A DNA stretch of 64,000 bases from Haloplanus ruber (GCF_024494725.1 NZ_JANHDK010000001.1:1116001-1180000); one strand, 5' to 3'; positions 8,463 through 18,093 are shown, numbered from the stretch's first letter. Notes: a model not told the origin generated them from the sequence alone. Numbers and translations: made by a program.

Positions 8463-10184
8463 ATGACCGACCCCGCGGCACTCACCGTCACCATCGTCGA
8501 CGGCTACGTCGACGAACCCGCACACTTCGGGGTCCCGCCGTACGTCTCGACGTACCCCCGCTTCACCGCGGGGGCGCTGGTCGATGCCGGCGTCCCCACC
8601 GAGAGAATCACGTACCACACCATCGACGAACTCCGCGATGACCGGGGAAAGTGGGCGGACGTGGCCGACGCCGACCTCATGATCTATCTCGGTGGCATGA
8701 CCGTTCCCGGGAAGTACGTCGGCGGGACGCCCGCCGAACCTGACGAGGTGCGGGAACTCGCCTGGACCGCCGATGGGATCACGCTGATGGGCGGTCCCGT
8801 CCGCTTCGGCGTCGGCGAGGAGAACGCTGGCGCACAGGAGATGGAGCGCAAGGACCTCGACTACGACTTCGTCGCCAAGGGCGACGTCGAGGCGGCGGCC
8901 CACGACCTCGTTGCCAGCGGCTTGGAGGGGTTTGGCGACCGCATGCGCGACAACGAGGATCTGGACCGCTGGGCCGCGAAGGGCGCCTTCGTCGTCGAGG
9001 ATCACCCCAATCATCCTGACTATCTGATCGCCGAACTCGAAACCTCTCGTGGATGCGCGTACCGCTGTTCGTTCTGTACGGAGCCACTGTACGGCGATCC
9101 GGGCTTCCGGTCGGCCGAGTCGGTCGTCCGCGAGGTGGCGTCCCTGTACGAACGTGGTGTCCGTCACTTCCGTCTGGGTCGACAGGCCGATATCCTCGCG
9201 TTCGGCGGCGACGGCGAGGCGCCGAACCCCGACGCACTCGAACGCCTCTACGCCGGGATTCGGGAGGTCGCGCCCGACCTGGAGACGCTCCACCTCGACA
9301 ACATGAACCCCGTCACCATCGTCGAGTATCCCGAGCGCTCCCGAGAGGCCATCCGGATCATCGCCGAACACAACACGGCGGGAGACACCGCGGCGTTCGG
9401 CCTGGAGTCCGCCGACCCCGTCGTCCGCGAGGAGAACAATCTCCTCGTCTCGGCCGACGAGTGTCTGGAGGCGGTTCGGGTTGTCAACGAGGAGGCGGGG
9501 TGGCGCCCGGGCGACGACCCCGGTGACGCTCCCACCGTCGGCGACGCGGCGGCCGACCGCCTGCCCAAACTCCTTCCGGGAATCAACCTCGTCCACGGTC
9601 TCCAGGGCGAGCGCCGGGAAACCTTCGAGCACAACAAGCAGTTCCTCCAGCGCGTCTACGACGAGGGGCTGATGCTTCGCCGGATCAACATCCGGCAGGT
9701 GATGGCCTTCGCGGGGACGGAGATGAGCGACACCGGCGCGGAGGTTGCCCGCGACCACAAGGAACTGTTCACGGAGTACAAACGCGAGGTGCGCGAGGAA
9801 ATCGACCGCCCGATGCTTCGACGGGTCGTCCCGGCGGGAACAGTCCTGCCCGATGTCCACTTGGAGTACCACCAAGACGGCAAGACCTTCGGCCGGCAAC
9901 TCGGTACCTACCCCCTACTCGTGGCCATCCCCGGCGAGCGGGAACTGGGGACGACCCTCGACGTGGCCGTGGTGGACCACGGCTACCGGTCGGTGACGGG
10001 CGTCTCCCACCCACTCGATCCGAACGCGGCGTCGATGGACGAACTGGAACTGTTGCCCGGCGTTGGGCAGTCGACCGCGGGCGACATCGTCGTCAACCGA
10101 CCCTACGGGTCGGTCGCGGATCTCGACCACGAACTCGGGGTCGACCTCTCGGCGTTCGCGTCGGTCGTGGAGTCGGCCGACTAG
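8463..10184 (+). CDS. Radical SAM protein with C-terminal helix-hairpin-helix
   Basis: The product is 573 residues. The first ~150 residues (TIVDGYVDEPAHFGVPPYVS and DLMIYLGGMTVPG) resemble a B12-binding-like Rossmann region as in UPF0313-type enzymes. The radical SAM core follows, with the CxxxCxxC motif at Cys198, Cys202 and Cys205 (RGCAYRCSFC) ligating the 4Fe-4S cluster. The end (residues about 527-573) holds a helix-hairpin-helix, LELLPGVGQSTAGDIVVNRP, usually a nucleic-acid contact. The reaction is unknown, though tRNA or protein methylthiolation-like modification is conceivable. The start is supported by GTTTTACG about 27 nt upstream. The stop overlaps the convergent lipoprotein gene by 4 nt. 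Confidence 0.85.
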   Translation: MTDPAALTVTIVDGYVDEPAHFGVPPYVSTYPRFTAGALVDAGVPTERITYHTIDELRDDRGKWADVADADLMIYLGGMTVPGKYVGGTPAEPDEVRELAWTADGITLMGGPVRFGVGEENAGAQEMERKDLDYDFVAKGDVEAAAHDLVASGLEGFGDRMRDNEDLDRWAAKGAFVVEDHPNHPDYLIAELETSRGCAYRCSFCTEPLYGDPGFRSAESVVREVASLYERGVRHFRLGRQADILAFGGDGEAPNPDALERLYAGIREVAPDLETLHLDNMNPVTIVEYPERSREAIRIIAEHNTAGDTAAFGLESADPVVREENNLLVSADECLEAVRVVNEEAGWRPGDDPGDAPTVGDAAADRLPKLLPGINLVHGLQGERRETFEHNKQFLQRVYDEGLMLRRINIRQVMAFAGTEMSDTGAEVARDHKELFTEYKREVREEIDRPMLRRVVPAGTVLPDVHLEYHQDGKTFGRQLGTYPLLVAIPGERELGTTLDVAVVDHGYRSVTGVSHPLDPNAASMDELELLPGVGQSTAGDIVVNRPYGSVADLDHELGVDLSAFASVVESAD

Positions 10185-11146
10185 GCGACGTATTCCCCGA
10201 AGTCGACGGCGTACCACCGTGTCTCGTAGCGGGCGTAGTCGACCTGGTCCGGCGTCTCGGCGTCGGGCGTGGACGCGACGCCGTCGCCGTCGCCGGTCAC
10301 CCGCGTCGGCGGCCGGCCGAACGACCCCTGGAGGTCGGCGTAGGGTTGGGAGTAGGGCGCACACTCGTCGTACCCGTCCTCGATGGCCGTCTCGACGATG
10401 TCGCGCTGTTCGGGCGAGAGGTCGTCGAGTTCGATCCCACGCTGGTCGAGGACGACCGACGCGAATCCCGCGGGGTCGTCCGCGAGGTCACGCACCGCGA
10501 TCCGGTGAGTTTCGACGGTGACCGACTCCCGACCCTCCAAGCGAAACCGGAAGGCGCGGCCGCCGATCCGGAGGCTGTCGTACGCGGACTCGGGGACGAG
10601 TTCGGACGCCGCCACCGCCTCGTCGTCCGGGTAGGTGAGGGTGGCACCGATGCTGATGGCGTGGGCGCGGTCGAACCGCTCGATTTCGCGGGTGCTCGGG
10701 AAGCCGAGCCCGGCGTAGAGCGCCGCGCGGTCGGCCGCGGGTAGGTCGTCGAAGGCGGCAGGTCGGCCGGTCCCGTCGGCGGTCGCGCCGTCGGTGTCGA
10801 GAGAGAACCGGTAACCGGTGCGCTCTGTCGTCGCGACGGTCGACATCTCGACGGCGACGTACGCCCCGTCGGCGACGACGTACTCGGCGCTACCACGGGA
10901 GAAAGGGGTGCTGGCGGCGGTGATCGTCGCGGTGTCACCGCGTCGTGCAGCGCTGAGGGCGCGCCGTTCGGGCGGGGAAAAGGTGGCGAGCGGCTCACTC
11001 GCTCGCTCCGCAATCTCGGCGTCGGTCACGGGTCGCAACCGGAGGCTGGCGCCGCGGGTACAGTCGGTGCCGAACCCGAGCGGGAGGCCGGAACAGCCGG
11101 CCGTCGCGAGCGCCAGTCCGGTAGAGAGGAGGGCACGTCGGTACAT
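10181..11146 (-). CDS. Haloarchaeal lipoprotein of unknown function
   Basis: The product is 321 residues with an N-terminal signal MYRRALLSTGLALATAGC; Cys18 within TAGC fits an archaeal lipobox, so it should be a lipid-anchored protein outside the membrane. The mature part has no cysteines beyond Cys29 and Cys281, and it shows a repeating strand pattern without a domain I recognise. The ATG at 11146 is chosen because it begins the signal peptide; the longer frame to 11569 runs antisense through no good sequence and overlaps the TRAM gene. It is convergent with the radical SAM gene. Confidence 0.8.
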   Translation of the reverse strand: MYRRALLSTGLALATAGCSGLPLGFGTDCTRGASLRLRPVTDAEIAERASEPLATFSPPERRALSAARRGDTATITAASTPFSRGSAEYVVADGAYVAVEMSTVATTERTGYRFSLDTDGATADGTGRPAAFDDLPAADRAALYAGLGFPSTREIERFDRAHAISIGATLTYPDDEAVAASELVPESAYDSLRIGGRAFRFRLEGRESVTVETHRIAVRDLADDPAGFASVVLDQRGIELDDLSPEQRDIVETAIEDGYDECAPYSQPYADLQGSFGRPPTRVTGDGDGVASTPDAETPDQVDYARYETRWYAVDFGEYVA

Positions 11147-11187
11147 ACCGGATCTCGAACGCACGGCAACAAGGCCCTTGTGTCGGC

Positions 11188-11592
11188 CTAGATGTCCTCG
11201 TCGATGATCTCGCCGACCGCGAAGTTGGACTTGACCTCGGTGATCTCGATTTTGACGCGTTCGCCGATTTCGGCGCCGGGGACGATGATGACGTAGCCGC
11301 GCTCGACGCGCGCGATACCGTCGCCCTGTTTGCCGATATCTTCGATCTCGACGTATCGAATCTCGCCGGCCTCGACTGGCGGCTGAGGCTCCGAGGACGG
11401 TGTCTCGGTCGCCGTCTCGTCGTCGTCGGCTGCCTCCGTTCGCTCCCGGGAGATGAGTGCGACACGGTAGGTTTCGTCGGGATCGATGGACCCCGTTTCG
11501 ATCTCGCGTTGCGGTACTTCGATCACGTACGTGTCGTCTTCCGCCCGTACGCGTTCGCTGAACAGACACAGCAGTTTATCTGAGATCTCCAC
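11188..11592 (-). CDS. TRAM domain-containing protein
   Basis: The product is 134 residues with a GTG start. The C-terminal ~60 residues (IEDIGKQGDGIARVERGYVI, then VPGAEIGERVKIEI) form a TRAM domain, a small beta-barrel that binds RNA. The N-terminal half is a haloarchaeal extension with a long Glu/Thr/Ser-rich linker at about residues 55-72. Single-TRAM proteins act as RNA-binding or cold-shock-like proteins in some archaea, and a general RNA chaperone role is inferred. Transcription starts near a CTTTAACG element at about 11627-11635, and a Shine-Dalgarno sequence GGAGGT at 11599-11604 marks the GTG. Confidence 0.87.
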   Translation of the reverse strand: MEISDKLLCLFSERVRAEDDTYVIEVPQREIETGSIDPDETYRVALISRERTEAADDDETATETPSSEPQPPVEAGEIRYVEIEDIGKQGDGIARVERGYVIIVPGAEIGERVKIEITEVKSNFAVGEIIDEDI

Positions 11593-11598
11593 AATCTA

Positions 11599-11604
11599 AA
11601 CCTC
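11599..11604 (-). promoter_or_regulatory. Shine-Dalgarno site of the TRAM gene
   Basis: On the minus strand GGAGGT stands 6 nt before the GTG at 11592. It decides the start, because the only upstream in-frame ATG (11605-11607) runs into TAG after two further codons (Glu and Val). Most genes nearby look leaderless, so this site is notable. Confidence 0.65.
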
Positions 11605-11644
11605 CATACCCACCTGTGGCGGAATCGTTAAAGGTGTATCGCCC

Positions 11645-12295
11645 TCATCGGGGGTGTCCGTCGGGCGTTTTCGGCCCTTCGGAGTCGTGGACGACCACCT
11701 CGCCGGTGTCGGTCTCGACCGGACGGTAGGCCTCGCGGACGCCGATGGCCTCCTCCAGTTCGCGGACCGCCCGCGTCTTGAGGGCCGCAGCCAGATCCTC
11801 GGCGTCCGCTCGGGAGATGTCGCGACCCAGGCCCTCACACTCGTGGGCGCGGACCACTCCCGCCTCGTCGACGGCCTCGCCCATCGGCTGGCTCGTCCCG
11901 CCGAGCGCGACGCTGAAGGGGTAGGTCTCACAGATCAGCGGGCGGTCCTCGTGGACGGTACACCGACCCTCGCCCTCGCGTTCCTCGTAGAACGTACAGT
12001 CCCCGCAGGCGTCGGTCTCCAACGCCCACTCGAAGGTCTCGCCCTCGGGGCCGTCCGGACCCGCCGAGAGCCCGTACGGCATCGGCCGCGCCACGTCCCG
12101 CCAGTCGTCGCCGGTCGTCACCTGCAAGGTCCGCACCTCGTCGGGGAACACCGTCGCAGTGTGTGGATCGTCGGCCTCGCTCTTACAGCACTCGCCACAC
12201 CGGGTACACTCGAAGCCGATGGACTCGATGGCGTCGGCGAGGTCGCTCACGTCGAGGCTTCGTGCCCGTTCGAGTTCGGTTTCGAGCGAGTCCAT
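11645..12295 (-). CDS. YkgJ family cysteine cluster protein
   Basis: The product is 216 residues. The cluster CTRCGECC (Cys30, 33, 36, 37) begins the family signature, followed by CGDC near residue 97, CTVH and PLICETYPF further on. The pattern fits the YkgJ/UPF0153 group, predicted to bind a metal or Fe-S cluster. The function is not known. The gene is read in the same direction as the TRAM gene downstream, with a 52-nt gap. Full length. Confidence 0.85.
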   Translation of the reverse strand: MDSLETELERARSLDVSDLADAIESIGFECTRCGECCKSEADDPHTATVFPDEVRTLQVTTGDDWRDVARPMPYGLSAGPDGPEGETFEWALETDACGDCTFYEEREGEGRCTVHEDRPLICETYPFSVALGGTSQPMGEAVDEAGVVRAHECEGLGRDISRADAEDLAAALKTRAVRELEEAIGVREAYRPVETDTGEVVVHDSEGPKTPDGHPR

Positions 12296-12331
12296 ACCCC
12301 CGCTGAGGGACGGACGTGAAAAACGTCGTCG

Positions 12332-13111
12332 CTACCGCGGGGCGACGCCGCCGGTCTCGGCGTCGAACCGCACCCGTCCCTCGACAGCGAGTTTGTCGAG
12401 GTGAGCGCGGACGGTGGCGGCCGCGAGAGGTCGATGGTCGCCGAGTTCGCGGTCGTAGGCGGCGTCGACCACGGCGTCGACGGAGTCGGCACCCGCACGG
12501 ACGGCGCGTTCGACCCGCCGCTCGCGGTCGAGACGGTGGAAGTAGAGGCGCTCCAGGGTCGCCCGCGGGTCGTCGATCACGGGACCGTGGCCCGGAAACA
12601 GGCGGGGTGGATCGCGGGCGAGGAGGCGACGGAGGGCGACGAGATACGCTCGCAGGTCGCCCTCGGGAGCCGCGACGGCGACGCTCCCGGTGGCGACGGC
12701 GAGGTCACCCGAGAGAATCCCGGCGTCGGTGGCGAAGGCCACGTGGTCGGGCGCGTGGCCCGGGGTGTCGACGACGGTCACGGCGCCGACCCGGTCGCCC
12801 TCGGTGAAGGTACGGTCGGGGGGGTGACCGGTCGCGGCCGCGAACCGCGCCTCGCGTCCGCGGCGTGCCCAGAGCGTCGCGCCCGTCTCCGCGGCGTAGG
12901 TGGCGGCGCCGTCGACGTGGTCGGGGTGGGCGTGTGTGATCGCGACGTGGGCCACCTCGCGGTCGGCGACGGCGGCGTCGAGGTCGTCGGTGCGCCCGGC
13001 CGGATCGACGAGGAGTGCGCCGGCCGGGTCGTCGACGAGATAGGCGTTCGTCCGGCCGCCCGGGGCCGAGGTGTCCGTCGAAACCGGAACGCGCGTGACC
13101 GTCCGCGTCAC
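12332..13111 (-). CDS. MBL-fold metallo-hydrolase with winged-helix-like C-terminus
   Basis: The product is 259 residues from a GTG start. The metal-binding motif THAHPDHVDG (HxHxDH) and the later GHAPDHVAF, LSGDLA and LFPGHGPVI supply the zinc ligands of a beta-lactamase-fold hydrolase of the glyoxalase II/LACTB2 type. The C-terminal ~60 residues (LAAATVRAHLDKLAVEGRVR) look like a small winged helix, as in LACTB2. The start at 13111 is chosen because the longer frame runs into the dehydroquinate synthase gene; the GTG lies 4 nt after that gene's stop, making it the last gene of the trp/aro operon. The substrate is unknown. Confidence 0.82.
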   Translation of the reverse strand: MTRTVTRVPVSTDTSAPGGRTNAYLVDDPAGALLVDPAGRTDDLDAAVADREVAHVAITHAHPDHVDGAATYAAETGATLWARRGREARFAAATGHPPDRTFTEGDRVGAVTVVDTPGHAPDHVAFATDAGILSGDLAVATGSVAVAAPEGDLRAYLVALRRLLARDPPRLFPGHGPVIDDPRATLERLYFHRLDRERRVERAVRAGADSVDAVVDAAYDRELGDHRPLAAATVRAHLDKLAVEGRVRFDAETGGVAPR

Positions 13112-13115
13112 GGTG

Positions 13116-14291
13116 TCACTTCTCGATGATGCTTTCCTCGACGGTTTCGCCGAAGTGGCGGGCGCCGTCCCCGTAGTGGAGGAGCATCTCGTCGCCGGCT
13201 TCGAGGTCGGTGACGGCGGTCCGCCCCTCGCGGGTGTGGACCTTGATCGTCTCGGCGTTTTGGAGGAGCGTCTCGACGCGGTCGACGCCCTCCTCCGTCT
13301 CGACTTCGGCCTCCACGCGGAACATGGGTCGCTTTTCGATCTTGACGCGACCGACGACGGCCTCGCGGGTGTCGCCATCGGTGTCGACCACCTGCACCTC
13401 GTCCCCGCTCGTCAGTTCGGAGAGATACTGCGTGCCGCCGCCGGGCGTGCGGACGTAGGCGTGGACGGCGCCGGCGTTCACCCGGAAGGGCCGGGAGGCG
13501 ACGTACGGCGACTCGGCGGTCTCCGCGTGGACGAAAAAGAGTCCGCGAGACATCGAGCCGACCAGCATCCCCTCCGATCCCTCCATGAGCGACCCGGTGT
13601 CGACACAGACTCGGTCGGCCATGCCCGTCCGTTCGACGGCGGTCACCGTGGCGTACTCCAAGTCGAGGTGTTCGCGCTCGGCGGCATCGCGGACCTCACA
13701 GGTCTCCCGAATCTCGTCGGGGTCGTCCGAGTCCAACAGGACGCCGTCGGCACCGATCTCCAGCGTCTCGAAGGCAGTCTGGGCCTCTTCGGCGGTCGTG
13801 ACGCCGGCGATCAGTTCCGTCTCCTCCCCGATACGGGCGATGAGGTTCTCGAGGGGGATGATCGTCCAGTCCTCCCCGACGACGAAGGTGTAGTCGGCGT
13901 CGGTGGCGGCCGCCTCCGCGAACGTCTCGTACTCCTTGCCGAGGATGCGGACGTAGGCGCCCCGAGTCGACCGGTCGTCGCGGCGAAGCGTCGAGAGGTC
14001 GGCCGACCCCGAGAGATCCGGCGGAAGGTCGACCGTGCCGTCGCCCTCACCGTTCTTACCGACGACGTACGCGTCGGGGACGGCGCCCTCATCCTCGGCG
14101 TCCTCGACGAGGTCAGCGTCGGAGCGGAAGGCAGCAACGTTCACGTCGCCGAGTTCGCGAACCTTCGCCACGTCCGTCTCGTCGACGAGCACCCAGTCGA
14201 CGCCGGCTTCGAGACCGGCGGTGATGCGTTCCGTTCGCGACTCCCAGTCGCCGACCGTCCCGTCGGCTTTCAGCCACACGCTCCGTGTCAT
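13116..14291 (-). CDS. 3-dehydroquinate synthase II
   Basis: The product is 391 residues. It matches the archaeal 3-dehydroquinate synthase II (AroB'), which oxidatively deaminates and cyclises ADTH (2-amino-3,7-dideoxy-D-threo-hept-6-ulosonate) with NAD to give 3-dehydroquinate. This is the route that replaces DAHP synthase and AroB in many archaea. Recognisable parts are MTRSVWLKADG at the start, DYTFVVGEDWTIIPLENLIA, VCVDTGSLMEGSEGMLVGSM and the C-terminal GGGTQYLSEL. The start MTRSVWLK at 14291 is preferred over an in-frame codon at 14321. The gene lies directly downstream of the ADTH synthase gene, which makes its substrate. Confidence 0.93.
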   Translation of the reverse strand: MTRSVWLKADGTVGDWESRTERITAGLEAGVDWVLVDETDVAKVRELGDVNVAAFRSDADLVEDAEDEGAVPDAYVVGKNGEGDGTVDLPPDLSGSADLSTLRRDDRSTRGAYVRILGKEYETFAEAAATDADYTFVVGEDWTIIPLENLIARIGEETELIAGVTTAEEAQTAFETLEIGADGVLLDSDDPDEIRETCEVRDAAEREHLDLEYATVTAVERTGMADRVCVDTGSLMEGSEGMLVGSMSRGLFFVHAETAESPYVASRPFRVNAGAVHAYVRTPGGGTQYLSELTSGDEVQVVDTDGDTREAVVGRVKIEKRPMFRVEAEVETEEGVDRVETLLQNAETIKVHTREGRTAVTDLEAGDEMLLHYGDGARHFGETVEESIIEK

Positions 14292-14336
14292 TACCTGCAC
14301 CTCAACGGGACCGGGCTTCAACGTGGCGGATGGGGG

Positions 14337-15128
14337 CTATGCTTCGAGGAGACCGCCGCGCCGAAGCGCCTCGTCGATGCCAGCGCCGTCGTGGATAACC
14401 GCGGAGATGGCTCGCGTGATGGCGCCGGGGTCGTCGTGTTGGAAGATGGACCGGCCCATGGAGACGCCGGCGGCACCGCCGTCCATCGCCCCGCGGACCA
14501 TCTCGACGGTCTGGCGGTCGGTCCCGCGGCTTCCGCCGGCGATGACGACCGGCAGGCGTGTGCCGTCACAGACCGGGGCGAAGCTGTCACCGTCGCCGCT
14601 GTACCCCGTCTTGACGACGTCCGCGCCGAGTTCCTCCGCGAGGCGGACGGCGTGGGCCAGCGCCGCCGGGTCGTCCTCCTCGATATCCGGGCCGCGGGCG
14701 TAGGCCATCGCGAGCGTCGGGACGCCGAGTTCCTCCGCGCGCTCGGTCACCCGCGCGAGGTCGGTCATCTGTTGGGGTTCGTACTCGGAGCCGACGTTGA
14801 TGTGGAAGGAGACGGCGTCGGCCCCGGCCCGGAGCGCCGCCTCAACGGTGCCGGTGCGGCGCTTGTCCGACTCGTCGGGACCGATGTTCGTCGAGCCGTT
14901 GAGGTGGACGATGTAGCCCGCCTCGTTTTTGTTGTCGTGGACGCGGGAGGCGACCCCCTTCTGCGTGAGGACGGCGTCGGCCCCGCCGTCGGTGATCGCG
15001 TCGATAGTCGATTCGATGTCGACCAGTCCTTTCACCGGCCCCAGCGTGACGCCGTGGTCCATCGGGACGATCAGGTAGCGGTCATCTGTCGAGATGCGCC
15101 GCAGGCGCGCTCGTGTTCCCGTGTTCAT
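14337..15128 (-). CDS. 2-amino-3,7-dideoxy-D-threo-hept-6-ulosonate (ADTH) synthase
   Basis: The product is 263 residues. This class I aldolase-family enzyme (AroA'/DhnA-like) joins 6-deoxy-5-ketofructose phosphate and aspartate semialdehyde in the first step of archaeal dehydroquinate synthesis. Seen are [15 protein letters not shown] near residue 22, [13 protein letters not shown] with the Schiff-base Lys, VIAGGSRG and [10 protein letters not shown]. In Haloferax a paralogue is annotated as fructose-bisphosphate aldolase, but the position between trpA and dehydroquinate synthase II argues for the shikimate-route enzyme. Confidence 0.9.
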   Translation of the reverse strand: MNTGTRARLRRISTDDRYLIVPMDHGVTLGPVKGLVDIESTIDAITDGGADAVLTQKGVASRVHDNKNEAGYIVHLNGSTNIGPDESDKRRTGTVEAALRAGADAVSFHINVGSEYEPQQMTDLARVTERAEELGVPTLAMAYARGPDIEEDDPAALAHAVRLAEELGADVVKTGYSGDGDSFAPVCDGTRLPVVIAGGSRGTDRQTVEMVRGAMDGGAAGVSMGRSIFQHDDPGAITRAISAVIHDGAGIDEALRRGGLLEA

Positions 15129-15155
15129 CGATATGTTACCCTGTACCAGTGGTGC

Positions 15156-15995
15156 TTATGTACGTTCCGGATGCGGACGTTCGTTCGCCGCCGCCCCGCG
15201 GAGCGCACCCTCCTTGAGTTCGCGGGCTTTGCCCTCCAGTCGGCTTGCGACGGTCACGGCTGGATCGCCGCGCTCGACGCCCTGTGCGACGATATCGACG
15301 AGTGCGGAGCCGACGATGACGCCGTCGGCGCCCGCCTCGATCACGCGCTGGGCGTGGTCGCCGGTCGAGATTCCGAAGCCGACGGCCTTCGGCACGTCCC
15401 ACTCAGCGACGCGTTCGAGACTCTCCTCGGCCCGGCCCGAGAGGTCCGTGCGGGCACCGGTCGTCCCGAGTCGCGCTTGGACGTAGACGTATCCCGACAC
15501 CTGAGACATGATGCGTTCCAGGCGTTCACCTTTCGTCGTCGGGGCGACGATGAAGACGAGTTCACAGCCGTGTTCGTCGCAGGCCTCGCGGAGCGGTTCG
15601 GCCTCCTCGGCTGGCAGGTCGGGGACGACGAAGCCGTCGATCCCCGCCGCGGCCGCCCGGCGGACGAAGTCCTCGGGGCCGCCGCCCTCGCCGAACTGGT
15701 AGATCAGGTTGTAGTAGGTCATACAGACCAGCGGCACGTCGACATCGAGGTCCTCGACGAACTCGAAGTAGCGGGTGGGCGTCATGCCCGCCTCCAGCGC
15801 ACGGACGATGGCGCCCTGGATGGTCGACCCTTCGGCGATTGGCTCCGAGAACGGCAAGCCGAGTTCGATAACGTCCGCACCACCCCGTTCCAGCGCTTCG
15901 ACGTAGGACAGCGAGGATTCGTAGTCGGGGTCGCCGGCCGCGAGGTAGGGGACGAAAGCCGGCCCGTCGGCGAACGCCGCGGAGATGCGACTCAT
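15156..15995 (-). CDS. trpA: Tryptophan synthase alpha chain
   Basis: The product is 279 residues. It cleaves indole-3-glycerol phosphate to indole and glyceraldehyde 3-phosphate. The signature [10 protein letters not shown]-type sequence appears as [20 protein letters not shown] with the catalytic Glu, and the second catalytic Asp lies in [15 protein letters not shown]. The phosphate-binding end is [10 protein letters not shown] and [10 protein letters not shown]. Its start codon touches the stop codon of trpB (15995), so the two subunits are co-translated. The C-terminal ~15 residues extend past the usual end and are Arg/Glu-rich. Confidence 0.96.
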   Translation of the reverse strand: MSRISAAFADGPAFVPYLAAGDPDYESSLSYVEALERGGADVIELGLPFSEPIAEGSTIQGAIVRALEAGMTPTRYFEFVEDLDVDVPLVCMTYYNLIYQFGEGGGPEDFVRRAAAAGIDGFVVPDLPAEEAEPLREACDEHGCELVFIVAPTTKGERLERIMSQVSGYVYVQARLGTTGARTDLSGRAEESLERVAEWDVPKAVGFGISTGDHAQRVIEAGADGVIVGSALVDIVAQGVERGDPAVTVASRLEGKARELKEGALRGAAANERPHPERT

Positions 15996-17242
15996 CAGAA
16001 CCCTCCCGTTCCGGCGAACGTCTCCATCTCCGGTGCGTTCTCGACGTCGCGGTCGTGGGTCTCCTCCAGAACGGTTTCGAGGTCCTTGTCGCCACGGCCG
16101 GAGATGTTGAGCAGGATGACCTCGCCGAGGTCCGCGTGGTTCTCCTCAACGTAGGCGACGGCGTGGGCGGATTCGAGCGCCGGAATGATGCCCTCTAGCT
16201 GCGAGAGGCGGTGGAACCCCTCGAGCGCCGGGTCGTCGGCGACGTTGACCGCCGTGACGCGCCCGCGGTCGACGAGATTGGCGAGTTCGGGACCGACGCC
16301 GGCGTAGTCGAGGCCGGACGAGACGCTGTGGGACTCCATGATCTGCCCGTCACGGTCCTGTAACACGCGCGTTCGGGAGCCGTGGAGGACGCCTTCGGTG
16401 CCGGTCGAGAGCGTCGCGGAGTTGGGGGCGACGCCCTCCGCCTCGTCGACTTCCAGACTACTGCCGCCGGCCTCGACGGCGTAGAGGTCGACCTCCTCGT
16501 CGGGGACGAACTCCGCGAAAAGCCCCATCGTGTTCGAGCCGCCGCCGGCGCAGGTGAGCACGGAATCGGGGAGTCGACCCGCCTTCTCGATCATCTGCTC
16601 GCGCGCTTCCTCGGAGATAACGCGCTGGAAGTCACGCACCATCGCCGGGAACGGGTGGGGACCGACGACGCTCCCGATGACGTAGTGGGTGTCTTCGACG
16701 TTGGTCGCCCAGTCGCGCATCGTCTCGCTGATGGCCTCTTTCAGCGTGCCGCGGCCGACGGTCACCGGGGTGACCTCCGCGCCGTTGAGCCGCATCCGGA
16801 ACACGTTGGGTCGCTGGCGGTTGATGTCCCGTCGCCCCATGTACACCTCACAGGGCATACCGAGGTGGGCACACGCCATCGCCGTCGCGGTGCCGTGCTG
16901 TCCGGCGCCCGTCTCCGCGATGATTCGGTCCTTGCCCATGTACTTCGCCAAGAGCACCTGTCCGAGCGCGTTGTTCAGCTTGTGGGCGCCGCCGTGGAGC
17001 AGGTCCTCGCGTTTGAGGTAGACGTCACGGTCGTAGCGCTCCGAGAGGCGGTGGGCCTTCTGGAGCGGCGTCGGTCGGCCGCCGAAGTCGGCCAGTCGCT
17101 CGCGAAAGTCGTCCATGAAGCCGTCCTCGTTGTCGAGGACGTACCGCTCGTACGCGTCTTCCAGTTCCTCGATAGCGGGCATCAACGCCTCGGGAACGTA
17201 CTGTCCACCGTACTCGCCAAACTTGCCTGTGTGAGAACTCAT
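15995..17242 (-). CDS. trpB: Tryptophan synthase beta chain
   Basis: The product is 415 residues. It condenses indole with serine using pyridoxal phosphate. The cofactor Lys is Lys88 in HGGAHKLNN, the glycine-rich phosphate loop is [10 protein letters not shown], and the KREDLLHGG and [12 protein letters not shown] segments are typical of TrpB1 rather than TrpB2. It overlaps trpC by 4 nt (17239-17242) and meets trpA at 15995, forming trpC-trpB-trpA. Confidence 0.96.
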   Translation of the reverse strand: MSSHTGKFGEYGGQYVPEALMPAIEELEDAYERYVLDNEDGFMDDFRERLADFGGRPTPLQKAHRLSERYDRDVYLKREDLLHGGAHKLNNALGQVLLAKYMGKDRIIAETGAGQHGTATAMACAHLGMPCEVYMGRRDINRQRPNVFRMRLNGAEVTPVTVGRGTLKEAISETMRDWATNVEDTHYVIGSVVGPHPFPAMVRDFQRVISEEAREQMIEKAGRLPDSVLTCAGGGSNTMGLFAEFVPDEEVDLYAVEAGGSSLEVDEAEGVAPNSATLSTGTEGVLHGSRTRVLQDRDGQIMESHSVSSGLDYAGVGPELANLVDRGRVTAVNVADDPALEGFHRLSQLEGIIPALESAHAVAYVEENHADLGEVILLNISGRGDKDLETVLEETHDRDVENAPEMETFAGTGGF

Positions 17243-17997
17243 GCTGTGGTCAATCGCCGCACGTTCGCTGTCACGTCGCCATCCATGATCGCACTGCCGA
17301 TCAGCAGGGCGTCGGCACCCGCCGAACGCATCCGCTGGACGTCCGCAGTCGACGCGATGCCACTCTCAGCGAGCAACGTCACGTCGTCGGGAACCGACGG
17401 CGCCAGCGACTCGAAGGTGTCAAGGTCGACCTCGAGGCGCGCCAGGTCGCGGTTGTTAATCCCGATCAAGTCTGCATCCGCGGCGACCGCTCGGTCCAGT
17501 TCCGCCCGCGTGTGTACCTCGACCAGCGGCTGGAAGCCACGCTCGCGTGCCGCCGCGACGAGGGCTGGCAGGTCGTCGACGAACCGCGCGATCAACAGGA
17601 CGGCGTCCGACTCCACGACATCGAGTTGGGCCTCCGTCAGGATAAAGTCCTTGCGAAGCACTGGCACGTCGACCGCCGCCCGGATCCGCTCCAGTGACGC
17701 CGGCGATCCGCCGAAGTGGTCGGATTCGGTCAACACCGACAGCGCCGCCGCGCCGCCGTCGACCATCGCTCGCGCGAGGTCGACCGGGTCGTCGTCCCGC
17801 CGTCCGTCGGTCGTCGGGCTAGTCGGCTTCACCTCCGCGATCACCGGCGCCCGGCCGTCGGCCTCGGCGGCGGCGAAAGCCTCGGGGACGGACCGCGCGT
17901 CGACCGAGACGCGCTCCCCGCCGCCGGTCCGGTCGCGGGCGGCCGACAGAATCGACCGCACCGCGGGCGCCAGTTCTTCACCATTAGCGTCCATCAT
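17239..17997 (-). CDS. trpC: Indole-3-glycerol phosphate synthase
   Basis: The product is 252 residues. It closes the indole ring from CdRP. Visible motifs are [12 protein letters not shown] with the catalytic Lys, [40 protein letters not shown] and ALLIGSAIM. It is the first gene of the operon. TTATGT on the minus strand at 18020-18026 is a TATA-like element about 25 nt before the ATG, so the mRNA is probably leaderless. No trpD, trpE, trpF or trpG is in the window, so those must lie elsewhere. Confidence 0.95.
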   Translation of the reverse strand: MMDANGEELAPAVRSILSAARDRTGGGERVSVDARSVPEAFAAAEADGRAPVIAEVKPTSPTTDGRRDDDPVDLARAMVDGGAAALSVLTESDHFGGSPASLERIRAAVDVPVLRKDFILTEAQLDVVESDAVLLIARFVDDLPALVAAARERGFQPLVEVHTRAELDRAVAADADLIGINNRDLARLEVDLDTFESLAPSVPDDVTLLAESGIASTADVQRMRSAGADALLIGSAIMDGDVTANVRRLTTA

Positions 17998-18019
17998 TGT
18001 ACACTAACGGACGTATCTG

Positions 18020-18026
18020 CACATAA
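18020..18026 (-). promoter_or_regulatory. Probable TATA element of the trp/aro operon
   Basis: The minus strand reads CTTATGTG here, ending about 24-29 nt before the trpC ATG at 17997. This is the spacing expected for a leaderless haloarchaeal transcript. No attenuator-like leader fits between them. Confidence 0.5.
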
Positions 18027-18093
18027 GACTTGCGCCCCATGCCGGCGGCCGCCGACGGCAATCCATATGGGCCGCGCCACCCTCCGTTCGGCC

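Noticed and set aside
11169-11181. ACAAGG C CCTTGT palindrome between the TRAM and lipoprotein genes
   Set aside because: With a single-base centre it cannot form a terminator hairpin, and no T run follows. An operator role is possible but unsupported.
13071-16154. A 1027-codon open frame on the plus strand
   Set aside because: It runs antisense through the MBL, dehydroquinate synthase II, ADTH synthase and trpA genes. In GC-rich DNA, antisense frames stay open; its translation has no domain and its composition is unlike a protein.
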